A DNA stretch of 64,000 nt, from positions 1-64,000 of the forward strand of contig DIZZ01000281.1 of NCBI GenBank assembly GCA_002428045.1, in the 5' to 3' direction. Position 1 is the stretch's first letter; the number at the start of each line of letters is the position of its first letter. Below are positions 1 to 8,037 of this stretch, one piece after another. The position numbers and the translations under genes were made by a program. The DNA comes from Verrucomicrobia bacterium UBA6015. GTDB taxonomy: Bacteria; Verrucomicrobiota; Kiritimatiellia; UBA8416. The notes beneath the pieces were generated by a model that was not told the DNA's origin, did no database searches, and worked only from the letters and a program-made list of their open reading frames with translations.

Positions 1-29
1 GGCTTATCTAAGTGCCATTCGAGGGTAGT

Positions 30-512
30 ATGCAGTTTCGGATTTTTACGGTGTCGGTAGGCGATGCTAGCGGGTGCGAGGAATTGAATCGTTTCCTTGC
101 CGGACATCGCATACTAACAGTGCAGCGGGAGCTTATCCAGAACGGTCGCGAGAGTTGCTGGGCCTTTTGCGTGGAGTATCTGGAGTCGCCGAATGCCGGT
201 AGCCTCGGATATCAAGGCCGCAAGGAGCGGGTGGATTACAAGGCTGTTCTGTCTGCTGCGGAGTTTGCGGTTTTCTCCCGGTTGCGGGAGTCGCGCAAGG
301 CATTGGCCACGGCCGATGGTTTGCCTGCTTTTGCGGTTTGCACGGATGAGCAACTGGCGGTGATGGCCAAAACGGAGACGCTGACGAAGTCGGCGCTGTT
401 GGCGATAGAGGGATTCGGGGAGGGCAAGGCCGCGAAGTACGCGGAGGCGCTGATCGCCGCGCATGCAGGCCCGCCGACAGTGCCTGTTGGTGAAACGGAT
501 GCCGGGGCATGA
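30..512 (+). CDS. HRDC-domain DGR accessory protein
   Basis: A 160-aa protein whose C-terminal half (about residues 75-150) looks like an HRDC nucleic-acid-binding domain, with a helix-hairpin-like segment around the motif IEGFGEGKAAKYAEAL. The N-terminal half carries an RELIQNGRESCWAFCVEYL stretch that I recognise from proteins encoded beside DGR reverse transcriptases. HRDC accessory proteins are known to replace Avd in some DGRs, where they probably help the RT bind template RNA; that role here is inferred. I chose the ATG at 30 over a GTG at 12 because a purine-rich GAGGGT lies just upstream. The stop overlaps the RT start in an ATGA arrangement, so the two are translationally coupled. 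Any target gene further upstream would lie outside the window. Confidence 0.8.
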   Translation: MQFRIFTVSVGDASGCEELNRFLAGHRILTVQRELIQNGRESCWAFCVEYLESPNAGSLGYQGRKERVDYKAVLSAAEFAVFSRLRESRKALATADGLPAFAVCTDEQLAVMAKTETLTKSALLAIEGFGEGKAAKYAEALIAAHAGPPTVPVGETDAGA

Positions 513-1510
513 AGCGCGCGGGTGGCCTTTACGAGCGTATTGCCGAGCCGGAGAACCTGCACCTGGCCTTTTGGAAGGCACGGCGGGGTAAGGATGGCAA
601 AGCGGATGTCGAGGCATTTCGTCAAAATCTGGACGATGAGATCGAGTGCATGCGTGCCGACCTGCTGGCGGAAACGATGGTGTGGGGGCGTTATCATCTT
701 TTCACCATTTTCGATCCGAAGGAACGCATCATCTGTGCCGCGCCGTTCCGTGACCGCGTGTTGCACCATGCCATCATGAATGTCTGCGATCCTGTGTTTG
801 AAAGGTATCAGATATTCGACAGCTACGCCTGCCGCAAGGGCAGGGGGTTGCATGCCTGCCTAGAGCGCGCCCGCTACTATACGCGGCGGCATGGCTGGTA
901 TCTCAAGCTTGATGTGCGGAAGTATTTCGACAGTATCAACCATGCGATCCTGCTACAGCAAATCGGGGACCGGTTCAAGGATAATCGCCTTGTCAACTTG
1001 ATGGCCAGCCTGCTTTGCACCTATGCCACGCAGCCTGGTCAGGGCCTCCCGATTGGTAACCTGACCAGCCAGTATTTCGCGAACCATTACCTCGGTCGTC
1101 TTGATCATCTCTGCAAGGAAACCCTGCGAGTTCCCGGTTATGTGCGGTATATGGACGATATCGTGCTCTGGGCGGATAACCGTGAACCGTTGATTGAATG
1201 GCACAGGCAGATTGTTGATTTCTGTCATAAGGCGCTGTCCCTGGAGCTTAAACCACCCTGCTTGAACAAGACCGGGCTGGGGATCACCATGCTCGGGTAC
1301 CGTGTGTTTCCCGGAATGGTTCTGCTGGCTCGGCGTAGCCGCAAGCGTTTCACGGACAAATTGCAATCATACTGGAGGAAGATCCAGTATGGCGAATGGG
1401 GGCAACGCGAGTTTTCGGCACATGTGCTGCCGTTATCTGCTTATGCCGGGCATGCCAGATCAATAGGGTTCCGATTGGGTGTAATGTATCAGATAGGGTG
1501 CAGTCCATAG
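509..1510 (+). CDS. DGR-type reverse transcriptase
   Basis: A 333-aa RNA-directed DNA polymerase. Visible motifs are the first catalytic aspartate in YLKLDVRKYFDSIN (about residue 135), the segment GLPIGNLTSQYFAN (about 179-192), and the catalytic YMDD box (residues 214-217). The IGNLTSQ form of RT domain 4 is the hallmark that separates DGR RTs from group II intron and retron RTs. The length is typical for compact DGR RTs. It would reverse-transcribe the adjacent template RNA with errors at adenines, and the cDNA would then replace a variable region. It overlaps the HRDC gene by 4 bp, and the template repeat starts at the last base of its stop codon. No in-cassette target is visible downstream, so the target is either upstream of the window or in trans. 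Confidence 0.95.
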   Translation: MKRAGGLYERIAEPENLHLAFWKARRGKDGKADVEAFRQNLDDEIECMRADLLAETMVWGRYHLFTIFDPKERIICAAPFRDRVLHHAIMNVCDPVFERYQIFDSYACRKGRGLHACLERARYYTRRHGWYLKLDVRKYFDSINHAILLQQIGDRFKDNRLVNLMASLLCTYATQPGQGLPIGNLTSQYFANHYLGRLDHLCKETLRVPGYVRYMDDIVLWADNREPLIEWHRQIVDFCHKALSLELKPPCLNKTGLGITMLGYRVFPGMVLLARRSRKRFTDKLQSYWRKIQYGEWGQREFSAHVLPLSAYAGHARSIGFRLGVMYQIGCSP

Positions 1511-1647
1511 GCTCGAACCGTGTGAATCGGGGCGGTAGTTGGAACAACACCGCCGCGAACTGCCGGTCAGCGAATCGCAACAGGAACAACCCGTCGAACA
1601 GGAACAACAACCTCGGGTTCCGCGTCGCGCTCGCGGCTCCAGCTCAA
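1510..1647 (+). repeat. DGR template repeat (TR)
   Basis: About 138 bp starting at the last base of the RT stop codon. Read in the frame of FGE-fold variable proteins, it would encode the C-terminal FGE motif (RGGSW...NCRSANR...LGFRV) with 13 Asn (AAC/AAT) codons among the first 34, the composition expected of a template meant for adenine mutagenesis. There is no start codon or ribosome site of its own. The last 9 codons or so (1621-1647), GC-rich with few adenines, resemble an initiation-of-mutagenic-homing region. Matching variable regions are at 32399-32540 and 61786-61923. By hand alignment over 37 codons, 25 of 31 TR adenines are substituted in the first copy against 9 of 80 other bases. 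Confidence 0.88.
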
Positions 1648-1729
1648 GGGAGAGGGTGGATGCCCTTCATTGAACCGGGCTGCATCCCGTCCCCGCCCGT
1701 ATCGCACGGTCGGGGCAAAGACGCGGTGT

Positions 1730-1789
1730 CCCGCCGGGGCTGGTAGCGGCGCGTGGAAACGCGAGGCGAACGTCCCGGCGGGGCTTTTT
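1730..1789 (+). terminator. Possible rho-independent terminator after the TR
   Basis: A 9-bp perfect GC stem (1730-1738 with 1774-1782) encloses a smaller hairpin CGCGT-GGAA-ACGCG and is followed by GC and five T residues (1785-1789). Its position about 80 bp past the TR suits termination of an HRDC-RT-TR transcript; a structural role in the template RNA is an alternative. Confidence 0.5.
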
Positions 1790-1945
1790 GCGCCATACTG
1801 CCGGGCCAAACAACCTTTCGTTTGCAACGCGGAAGCCGCGCTCGTGGCCCAGCCTTCGCCACAGCTTCGGCGGGCAAGCTGCGAGCGGGCTACAGGCTGG
1901 GAACAGGTTTCGTGTGCGAGGGTCATGCAGGTGGGGCGTGATGCA

Positions 1946-1995
1946 TCTCGGAGATATGCACCTACTGGGGATACCGTAGGCACGGATCTCCGAGA
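1946..1995. repeat. Inverted repeat downstream of DGR
   Basis: Arms TCTCGGAGAT (1946-1955) and ATCTCCGAGA (1986-1995) pair perfectly; CTAC/GTAG pairs again near the loop after a partly mismatched middle. The right arm is followed after a few bases by GTTTTATTT. This could be a second terminator or a DGR-linked cruciform. The rest of 1790-2004 shows no convincing gene. Confidence 0.5.
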
Positions 1996-2004
1996 CGTGT
2001 CGTT

Positions 2005-2226
2005 TTATTTGTGTGAATGGTGTGCTTGCGGATGTGATTTGCCGTATGTTGCCTGATCTTCCGCGACGCACTGATGCGAGTGCTGGTAGCGGGCGATTTG
2101 CGGGGCATACTTGCCTTCGTGCTTGCGCAGTTCCGCAACCAGACGGTGTGTGTCGTTACCGACAGCGTGCGACATGCGGATGCGGCTTTCGCGGATCAGC
2201 TCCATGGGGTCGGTTTCCCGGGTCAT
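2005..2226 (-). CDS. Small hypothetical protein, antitoxin-like
   Basis: A 73-aa protein beginning MTRETDPMELIRESR. I chose this ATG because GGGAGGGAT lies just upstream; an in-frame extension to 2343 would overlap the neighbouring toxin gene. The pattern DPMELIRESRIR...HRLVAELRKHEGKYAPQI resembles short helical proteins found in toxin-antitoxin neighbourhoods, but I cannot assign a family with confidence. The C-terminus is rich in His and Gln. It lies 79 bp downstream of a RelE-type toxin on the same strand, so it may be co-transcribed with that pair. It could instead be an independent solitary gene or a remnant. Confidence 0.45.
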   Translation of the reverse strand: MTRETDPMELIRESRIRMSHAVGNDTHRLVAELRKHEGKYAPQIARYQHSHQCVAEDQATYGKSHPQAHHSHK

Positions 2227-2305
2227 GGCTCCATCCCTCCCATCAATTCGAGCGGGGTTGTCAATACAGGCGAGAATAGTCCGAGAATCGCATGGCAACG
2301 GTTGA

Positions 2306-2584
2306 TTAGGGACAGGCTTCTGATTCTTCGGTGCCGACGTCAAGGAGCGTGATTCTCCCCTGGTCGAGCGCGAGCAGCAGGATGATGCGGTGGCTGTAGG
2401 TCAGCGAGACGGCATGTTTGCCCTGAAGACGTCCCTTGAGAGGGTGAAGGCGTAGGCGCGGGTGCGCGGGATCGGTCTCAAGCTGTTCGAGAACAGTTTG
2501 AAATTCGCTCTGGAGCGTTGGGTTCTTACGCAGGAGGCGTCGAGCAGTGCGGGTGAAGGTTTGTGTCCATGTGAGCTGAACCAT
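2306..2584 (-). CDS. RelE/YafQ-family mRNA interferase toxin
   Basis: A 92-aa basic protein with the RelE/YafQ fold pattern: an N-terminal helical part (TFTRTARRLLRKNPTLQSEF), the PLKGRLQGKHAVSLTYSHRI core strand, and a C-terminal LLDVGTEE strand. The family cleaves mRNA at the ribosome when released from antitoxin. It begins 6 bp after the antitoxin stop, the usual antitoxin-then-toxin order. The final His-rich motif typical of YafQ is replaced by a GTEESEACP tail, so the exact subfamily is uncertain. Autoregulation through the shared promoter at 2878-2906 is likely. Confidence 0.85.
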   Translation of the reverse strand: MVQLTWTQTFTRTARRLLRKNPTLQSEFQTVLEQLETDPAHPRLRLHPLKGRLQGKHAVSLTYSHRIILLLALDQGRITLLDVGTEESEACP

Positions 2585-2590
2585 TACGAC

Positions 2591-2845
2591 CTACTCCGGT
2601 TCCAGGATATCGCGCATGAGATCGGCGGAACTGCCTGTTGTGAAGCGTCCGGCCTTGAGGTCAGCCTCGGAGGCTGCAACCCTGGCAAGGCTAAGGTCTT
2701 CAAGCATGTTTTGATAATCCTCCTCGCGCAAGATCACAAATTCCGGACGATTGTTCCTGATGACATGGACGGGCGCATCCCTTGTCGGCAAATCGACAAC
2801 TCCGATTCCGCAACGTTTGATTTCTTGTGCTGCAATGGTCAGCAT
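2591..2845 (-). CDS. Phd/YefM-family antitoxin
   Basis: An 84-aa protein with the Phd/YefM signature: an N-terminal DNA-binding half (IKRCGIGVVDLPTRDAPVHVIRNNRPEFVILREEDYQNML) and an acidic, presumably flexible toxin-binding tail ending RDILEPE. It would neutralise the downstream RelE/YafQ toxin and repress the operon. GGGAG lies just upstream of the ATG. The partner toxin follows after 6 bp. Confidence 0.85.
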   Translation of the reverse strand: MLTIAAQEIKRCGIGVVDLPTRDAPVHVIRNNRPEFVILREEDYQNMLEDLSLARVAASEADLKAGRFTTGSSADLMRDILEPE

Positions 2846-2877
2846 GTTGCATCTCCCAAGTATTAATCAATGGCCTA

Positions 2878-2906
2878 AATATAGTACTAGATCAGGTACT
2901 TGTAAA
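2878..2906 (-). promoter_or_regulatory. Promoter/operator of the toxin-antitoxin pair
   Basis: On the minus strand TTTACA (2901-2906), a 17-bp spacer and TATATT (2878-2883) form a good sigma-70-type promoter. The spacer holds an imperfect palindrome with AGTAC/GTACT arms, a plausible site for antitoxin binding. The match is visible in sequence; function is inferred. Confidence 0.5.
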
Positions 2907-3016
2907 GGTTTGATTTTTTCCGATCCAGACACGTTGCTATCCCCGTGAGCTTCTTTGAGGGGATGGTATGTGGTCAAGATCAGGGCACAAGCATAGGGCG
3001 CAAGATTAAGGTTGGT

Positions 3017-3047
3017 TAGCCATACGCGGCTCGGCGCAGCCTCACCC
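3017..3047. repeat. Dispersed degenerate repeat, copy 1
   Basis: A ~31-bp stretch beginning TAGCCATACGCGGCTCGGC is repeated at 42586-42617 with a few transitions and a 1-bp indel. It lies between the toxin-antitoxin promoter and the 3' end of an AAA ATPase gene. No transposase is linked to it. Confidence 0.45.
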
Positions 3048-3063
3048 ACTCGTTCCGGGGATC

Positions 3064-4773
3064 TTAGCGTGCGGTCACTTCGGCGATAATATCGGCGGGA
3101 ATGCCCTTGGCCTGCAGACGGTGGGCGATGCGCTCGCGTTCATGAGTGGCGCAGCGGGCTTCGGCCTCCGTGGCATAGGGCTCGCCTGCGGTTTCGCGTA
3201 TCACCGTTCGTTCCGGTTCACTGCCGTCGTCCAGGGATTCGATTCGATGCGCACCCAGGTTCCGCGTGATTGCCGAGAATTCGACGCCCACTAGGGTGAT
3301 GGGGCGTCCGTCGTGGAGATATGGCTCGGCATAGCGCTTTTCGCGGATTTGCGCCATGGCCTCATCGACGGTGCCGTTGAGCTTGAACTCGAAGAGGATG
3401 ATGCGGGATGCGGTCTTGACCACGGCATCTATGCGGCCGATGTTCGTGCTCACTTCCGTCTCGATGCTGACGCCGATGAGTTTGAAAACCGTGAAGAAGA
3501 TCGTCTGGTAGTACTTTTCGTTATTGATTGAGATCGTGTTAGGGATATTCGCAAAGAAACCTTTGAGCGTATCCAGCATGTCTGCCTGGCGATTTTCCCG
3601 AAGTGCAGCGATCATTCGTTGGAGGGAGCTGGTCACATCCTCCGGAGCCAGGTGGGTGAATCCCTGTGCCAGGCTGCGGCTGAAAGACAGTTCAATTTCA
3701 CGGTTGGGGTAGCCCAGTGAATAGGTCAGTGCTCCCAGCGGACCCTCGGCATGTTTGATCGTCAGATAGCCGGTCTGAACCAGTAGCGGCAAGACCGAAA
3801 GATGTTCCGGATCGTAGGTGCCGAAGTCGGCCTCGTCGGCGGTCATCCCTGTTGGATCAATCGGCTTTTGCCGCAGCAGATCCACCAGGAACGTCGGTGT
3901 GCCGGTCTCGAACCAGTAGTTCTTGAATTTCTGCGTGTCAAAACACTTCATGACCGACACCGGGTTATAGACCGTCTGGGCGTTCTCTTCGAACCGGTAG
4001 CCGTTGTACCAGATGCGCAGTTCCTCGAGGGTTTCGGGGGTGGTCCGGCCGATGGCTCCGGCCAGTCGCGCGATGTAGTCGGGAAAGTTGGCCTCCAGTT
4101 CGTCCTGTGTGTAGCCCAGCAGGGTGGCGGTGCGCGGATCCATCGTCAGGTCGGTCAGGTTATTGAGATCGGAGAAGATCGAGACCTTGGTGAACTTGCT
4201 CACCCCGGTGAGAAAGGCGAAGCGCTGATTGGCTTCAGTGGTCTTGATCACGCTGTAGAATTGCTTGAGCACCGTCTGGATGGGTTTGGCCGATGGCTGA
4301 CCTAGGTGGCCGAGCAGGGGTTTGTCGTACTCATCAACCAGGATCACGACCTGCCCGTCGCGTTCGGCAAGCTGGCGGATCAAGGCCAGGAATCCAGCGG
4401 CTGCCGTCGTGGTTTCGATGTCCATCCGGTTCTGCTGAGCGTTGTAGCGGATTTCCTGCAGCAGTTTAGCCTCCAGCTCCTCGGGGGTCTGTGCCGCCGC
4501 GCTGCCCATATCCAGGTGAATCACGGGATAGGGTTTCCACACGTAATCGGTGGAGGCGATATGCAGCCCCTCGAAAAGCTCGCGCCGTCCCTGGAAGATC
4601 GCCTTAAGGGTGCTGATCAGCAGCGATTTGCCGAAGCGGCGCGGGCGGGCAAGGAAGTACTGGCCTCTGGGGGCACTGATCAGATCGGCAATGGCTGCTG
4701 TCTTATCGACGTATAGGAAGCACCCCTCGATCAGGTTGCTGAAGGTATAGACACTGGTGGTGATAGGTTTCAT
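3064..4773 (-). CDS. AAA-ATPase-like / PD-(D/E)XK nuclease-like protein
   Basis: A 569-aa protein of the AAA_ATPase-like plus PDDEXK family (PF09820/PF08011 type). It has a Walker A-like RPRRFGKSLLIST near residue 45, a Walker B VVILVDEYDKPLL near 155, and a C-terminal nuclease-like core GRIDAVVKTASRIILFEFKL (D then ExK). The family is abundant in Bacteroidetes and PVC genomes, often in many diverged copies; its biological role is not established. I start it at the ATG 4773 (MKPITTSVYTF) instead of 36 bp further out, because a promoter-like pair lies immediately upstream and would leave almost no leader. A second family member is at 10104-11819. Confidence 0.85.
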   Translation of the reverse strand: MKPITTSVYTFSNLIEGCFLYVDKTAAIADLISAPRGQYFLARPRRFGKSLLISTLKAIFQGRRELFEGLHIASTDYVWKPYPVIHLDMGSAAAQTPEELEAKLLQEIRYNAQQNRMDIETTTAAAGFLALIRQLAERDGQVVILVDEYDKPLLGHLGQPSAKPIQTVLKQFYSVIKTTEANQRFAFLTGVSKFTKVSIFSDLNNLTDLTMDPRTATLLGYTQDELEANFPDYIARLAGAIGRTTPETLEELRIWYNGYRFEENAQTVYNPVSVMKCFDTQKFKNYWFETGTPTFLVDLLRQKPIDPTGMTADEADFGTYDPEHLSVLPLLVQTGYLTIKHAEGPLGALTYSLGYPNREIELSFSRSLAQGFTHLAPEDVTSSLQRMIAALRENRQADMLDTLKGFFANIPNTISINNEKYYQTIFFTVFKLIGVSIETEVSTNIGRIDAVVKTASRIILFEFKLNGTVDEAMAQIREKRYAEPYLHDGRPITLVGVEFSAITRNLGAHRIESLDDGSEPERTVIRETAGEPYATEAEARCATHERERIAHRLQAKGIPADIIAEVTAR

Positions 4774-4780
4774 GCATCGC

Positions 4781-4809
4781 AATATATAATGATCGCCACC
4801 CCTAGGCAA
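4781..4809 (-). promoter_or_regulatory. Leaderless-type promoter of the AAA gene
   Basis: Minus-strand TTGCCT (4804-4809), 17-bp spacer, TATATT (4781-4786), then only 7 bases to the ATG at 4773. Transcription would be expected to begin at or next to the start codon. No Shine-Dalgarno sequence is present. Confidence 0.5.
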
Positions 4810-4833
4810 GGTGATTTCCCGAGAAGATGGCGT

Positions 4834-6063
4834 TCAGGCCGAGTTTGCGCGGGTTCGCGGGGTGCGTTGCCAAGTGCCTGCGAGGTTGCCGCGGCAGGCT
4901 TGGATGAAGCCCGTCATCAGGGCGGCTTGCATGGTGACGAAATGATCGGCGTGGCGGCAATACCGCACCAGGCTGGTGCGACTGGCGGCGGGAATCTCGC
5001 GCCAGAGGCGTCCGGCCATGGCGGCGGTCATGAGCAGAGTATGACCCAGGCAGATGACGGCTGCAAGACGCACCGTCCCGCCCCCCCCCAGCCCGGTCAG
5101 GCAGATGATGGCGGCCAGCGCGAGCAGGAGCAGCAGTATATGCGGGGTGAACCAGCGCAGGATCTTGTGCGACCAGAAGCTCCAGGCAAAATACCTGTAC
5201 CGGGGATGCAGGCAGGCCTTGCATAGCAGGGCGGCCTGGTAATCGCCACGCCCGATGCGGACCCGGCGGGCCCATTCGTCGCGCAGTGCCGGTGCCTCCT
5301 CCTCGGCCACCGCCCCGGGTTCGTAATGCATGCGCCGTCCGGCTTCGCGCACTTTCATGCCGATGACGAAATCGTCCACGATGGTATTTTCCGGGATGTC
5401 CTGCCAGAAGCAGTCGGGCCGGATGGCGTAGATCGCCCCGTTGGCACCGAGGCAGGAGTCGAGCGCGGATTCATGCCGCTTCAAGCGCGTCTCCAGATCC
5501 CAGTAAGCGGTCTCCTCATTGCCGGTAGCCCCCTTGAAAACCAGCCGGCCGCAGACGCCGCCGATCGCCGGGTCATGGAACGGGGCGATCAGGTGATGCA
5601 GCGTATCGCGCCGGAACCGGGTGTTGGCATCGGTAAAGACCAGCAGGCAGCGATCCTGGAACGGTGTTGGCATCTGTCCCACCTCCCGCACCAGATCGCG
5701 CAGCACGGCGGTCTTTCCCCGGTTGGTGTCGAAGGCATGGATCATGACCCGGGAATGCTCCCCGGCAGCGCGGCGGGCCTCGGCGACGGTGTTGTCGGTA
5801 CAGCCATCCGTGCCCACAAGAACGGTCAGTCGATCGGCGGGATAGTCGGTGTCGAAAAGATTGTGAATGCGTGCGGCAATCCCCTCGCCCTCGTTGAAGG
5901 CGGCGATCAGGATCACCAGATGGGGCTGGGGAACCGCAGCCGCTTCACCGACCGGCGGCACTGGCATGGGGGGCCGCCGAGGGGGGCGCCAAAGCAGCAG
6001 GGGATAGATGCCCCAGGTGTAGGCGAGCACCCCCAGCAAGAGATAGATCAGGATGGCGATCAT
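4834..6063 (-). CDS. Membrane glycosyltransferase, family 2
   Basis: A 409-aa GT-A fold glycosyltransferase with an N-terminal membrane helix (MIAILIYLLLGVLAYTWGIY), the nucleotide-binding start VILIAAFNEGEGIAARI, GTDGCTDNT, a DxD-like FTDANT motif, and a RRVRIGRG segment in place of the processive QxxRW motif. Two or three C-terminal membrane helices follow (around residues 295-345). This layout matches inner-membrane GT2 enzymes that build or export polysaccharide. It is the last gene of a four-gene minus-strand operon; its start overlaps the upstream oxidoreductase stop by 4 bp. The substrate is unknown. Confidence 0.85.
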   Translation of the reverse strand: MIAILIYLLLGVLAYTWGIYPLLLWRPPRRPPMPVPPVGEAAAVPQPHLVILIAAFNEGEGIAARIHNLFDTDYPADRLTVLVGTDGCTDNTVAEARRAAGEHSRVMIHAFDTNRGKTAVLRDLVREVGQMPTPFQDRCLLVFTDANTRFRRDTLHHLIAPFHDPAIGGVCGRLVFKGATGNEETAYWDLETRLKRHESALDSCLGANGAIYAIRPDCFWQDIPENTIVDDFVIGMKVREAGRRMHYEPGAVAEEEAPALRDEWARRVRIGRGDYQAALLCKACLHPRYRYFAWSFWSHKILRWFTPHILLLLLALAAIICLTGLGGGGTVRLAAVICLGHTLLMTAAMAGRLWREIPAASRTSLVRYCRHADHFVTMQAALMTGFIQACRGNLAGTWQRTPRTRANSA

Positions 6064-8027
6064 GGCGTCTGGTAGATCCGGCCTTGGCGGTAATCGGCCC
6101 AGGCGGTTTCAAACCACAGGTTGCTATCGGGAATCGGACGGCGCCTGACCCATCGGTGGCGGATCTTTCCGTTGTCCACGACCGTCTCCAGCACCTTGTC
6201 GCGGAAGTCCGGATTCTCGGCCTGGACACTCCATTGCGCCTTGTCCAGTTGTGGGTGGACCGCCGTTCCTGCGGGATCGAGCACCATGGCCGATCCGCGA
6301 CTGCCCACGCCGCTCTTGACCTGGTAGCGCAGGGCCGAAAGATAGATGTGATGGGCAAAACAGAGCTGACGGTTGCGCAGGGCCTGGATCTGCTGCGTCA
6401 GCGTGGTGGCCTGGCAGCCTTCCCGTTCGAGCCGATCAAGCTGCCGGCGAGCGTCGGACTCCGCCTTTTTGAGGCCGTCCAGCGAGCGGATATATGCCCC
6501 ATAGGCGCTCATGCGCTGCTGGAGCTCGGCCCGGCATTTGCGCCAGTCCGTCGGCGCGGTGGTGCAGCGCTGGAGGAAGGCCGAAACGTCCTCGGCCGCG
6601 CGGCAGGCCACCGCACGGAAGGCCTCGGGATCGAGGTCGCTGCCCGCATAGCGGTTGGCGATGCATTCCGCCGCGCGGAAGCCGCCGACCTGGCCGCTGT
6701 TCAAGGCACTGCCGCCGGGGCGGGCCACGCCGTGCGAGCCGTTGACTTCGCCCACGGGGAAGAGATGCCGGATGTTCAGGGATTCCCACCAGGGGCTGGC
6801 GGCCAACCCGCCATTATTGTGCTGGGCGCAGACCGCCACTTCCAGCATCTCCCGCGTGATGTCGATCCCGTGGTCGGCGTAGAGTGCGATGGCTCCCGGA
6901 TTCATGTGGCGCAGCCGCTCGATGGGCGTGGCCTGGAAGGCTCCCGACTTCTCCAGGTATTCGTACGCCTCGCGCTGCAGCGCCGGGATGTCGAAATGCT
7001 GCGGGTTGGTGCGGAAATCCAGGAAGACCCTCCGCCCCTTCAAGGCCGTCTCGATATAGACCAGGATGTCGATGATCGAGGATCCCTCGATCTTCTTTGA
7101 ATCGAACGGCCATTGGTAGCCCTTGAGAAAGATCCTGCTGAAGAGCGCGGACGGATCCTCGAAATAGTCGTTCAGGAACTCGCGCGGGTCGCCGGTGCCG
7201 TTGGCATCGGTGGACACAAAACGCGGGATGACCTGCATATAGGTGCCCGAGACATTCCAGCGGAACTTGATCGAGGCCAGCCCGTACTGCGATTCGGGCA
7301 GGCTCTGGGCCCGGGCCCCGGCCTGCAGCGCCAGGCCGATCGCCCCGGTATGCACGACCGGATAAACGCTGGTCTGGTAAAGTCCGCCCGGCCCGCCAAC
7401 GGCAAAGACGACATTCTCCGCCGCATACGCCACTAACTTGCCTTCGGCATTGAGCGCCAGCGCCCCCGCCGCGCGCTTGCCGCCCTTTTCCATGACGGTG
7501 AGCAGGCTCACGGCATGGGTCTGCTCGTGGACCGGAATGCCGAGCCGTTTAACGTCGGCAATCAGCGCCCGGCACATATCGCGCGAGGTGTAGGGGCCGA
7601 CCGAGGTTCCCCGGCGCGCCGGATCATGGTCCGTCTTGTAGCCGATGAACTGGCCATACGGATCCTGCGGGAACTTGACGCCGAGCTGGACGAGATGCAG
7701 GAAGGCGCGTCCGGAAACGGCCGCCTCGACCAGGGCCAGATCGCCATGCATGCTGCCCGGACTGAAGAAATTCCCCGCCATGGTCACCGGCGCATCCGCA
7801 TCGGCCCCGCACATGTTGGTCTTGTAATAGGTCTGCTTGTCGCTGCCGGTGTTGATGGACGTTCCCATCCTGAGGCCTTCGGTGATGATCAGGACATCGC
7901 TGATGCCCTGATTCCGAAGTTGAACCGCCGCATTCAGCCCGGCCGCCCCCGATCCGATGACCAGGGTATGTACGGGGATAATGTTGATCGACAGGTTGCG
8001 GTTGATTCGCAGCATGCGCGGTTTCAT
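6060..8027 (-). CDS. FAD-dependent oxidoreductase (fumarate reductase/SDH flavoprotein-like)
   Basis: A 655-aa flavoprotein. The N-terminal dinucleotide-binding motif VIGSGAAGLNAAVQLRNQG (from about residue 23) and a later VGEVNGSHGVARPGGSALNSGQVGG segment match the FAD-binding domain of the succinate dehydrogenase/fumarate reductase/L-aspartate oxidase superfamily. The C-terminal third holds a helical SDH-C-like region. No signal peptide is seen, so it is probably cytoplasmic. It sits 10 bp after the SDR gene and overlaps the glycosyltransferase start, so it belongs to an operon with two NAD(P)-type dehydrogenases; a pathway oxidising or isomerising a sugar-like metabolite is a reasonable inference. 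The exact substrate cannot be read from the sequence. Confidence 0.8.
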   Translation of the reverse strand: MKPRMLRINRNLSINIIPVHTLVIGSGAAGLNAAVQLRNQGISDVLIITEGLRMGTSINTGSDKQTYYKTNMCGADADAPVTMAGNFFSPGSMHGDLALVEAAVSGRAFLHLVQLGVKFPQDPYGQFIGYKTDHDPARRGTSVGPYTSRDMCRALIADVKRLGIPVHEQTHAVSLLTVMEKGGKRAAGALALNAEGKLVAYAAENVVFAVGGPGGLYQTSVYPVVHTGAIGLALQAGARAQSLPESQYGLASIKFRWNVSGTYMQVIPRFVSTDANGTGDPREFLNDYFEDPSALFSRIFLKGYQWPFDSKKIEGSSIIDILVYIETALKGRRVFLDFRTNPQHFDIPALQREAYEYLEKSGAFQATPIERLRHMNPGAIALYADHGIDITREMLEVAVCAQHNNGGLAASPWWESLNIRHLFPVGEVNGSHGVARPGGSALNSGQVGGFRAAECIANRYAGSDLDPEAFRAVACRAAEDVSAFLQRCTTAPTDWRKCRAELQQRMSAYGAYIRSLDGLKKAESDARRQLDRLEREGCQATTLTQQIQALRNRQLCFAHHIYLSALRYQVKSGVGSRGSAMVLDPAGTAVHPQLDKAQWSVQAENPDFRDKVLETVVDNGKIRHRWVRRRPIPDSNLWFETAWADYRQGRIYQTP

Positions 8028-8037
8028 GGCATCCTCG

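Noticed and set aside
236..853. 205-aa open frame antisense to the RT
   Set aside because: It overlaps the conserved RT and HRDC frames and has no recognisable motif.
1396..1746. Open frame running through the template repeat that could encode an FGE-like tail
   Set aside because: It has no ribosome site and starts inside the RT gene; the Asn-rich stretch is the expected look of a DGR template, not of a real protein.
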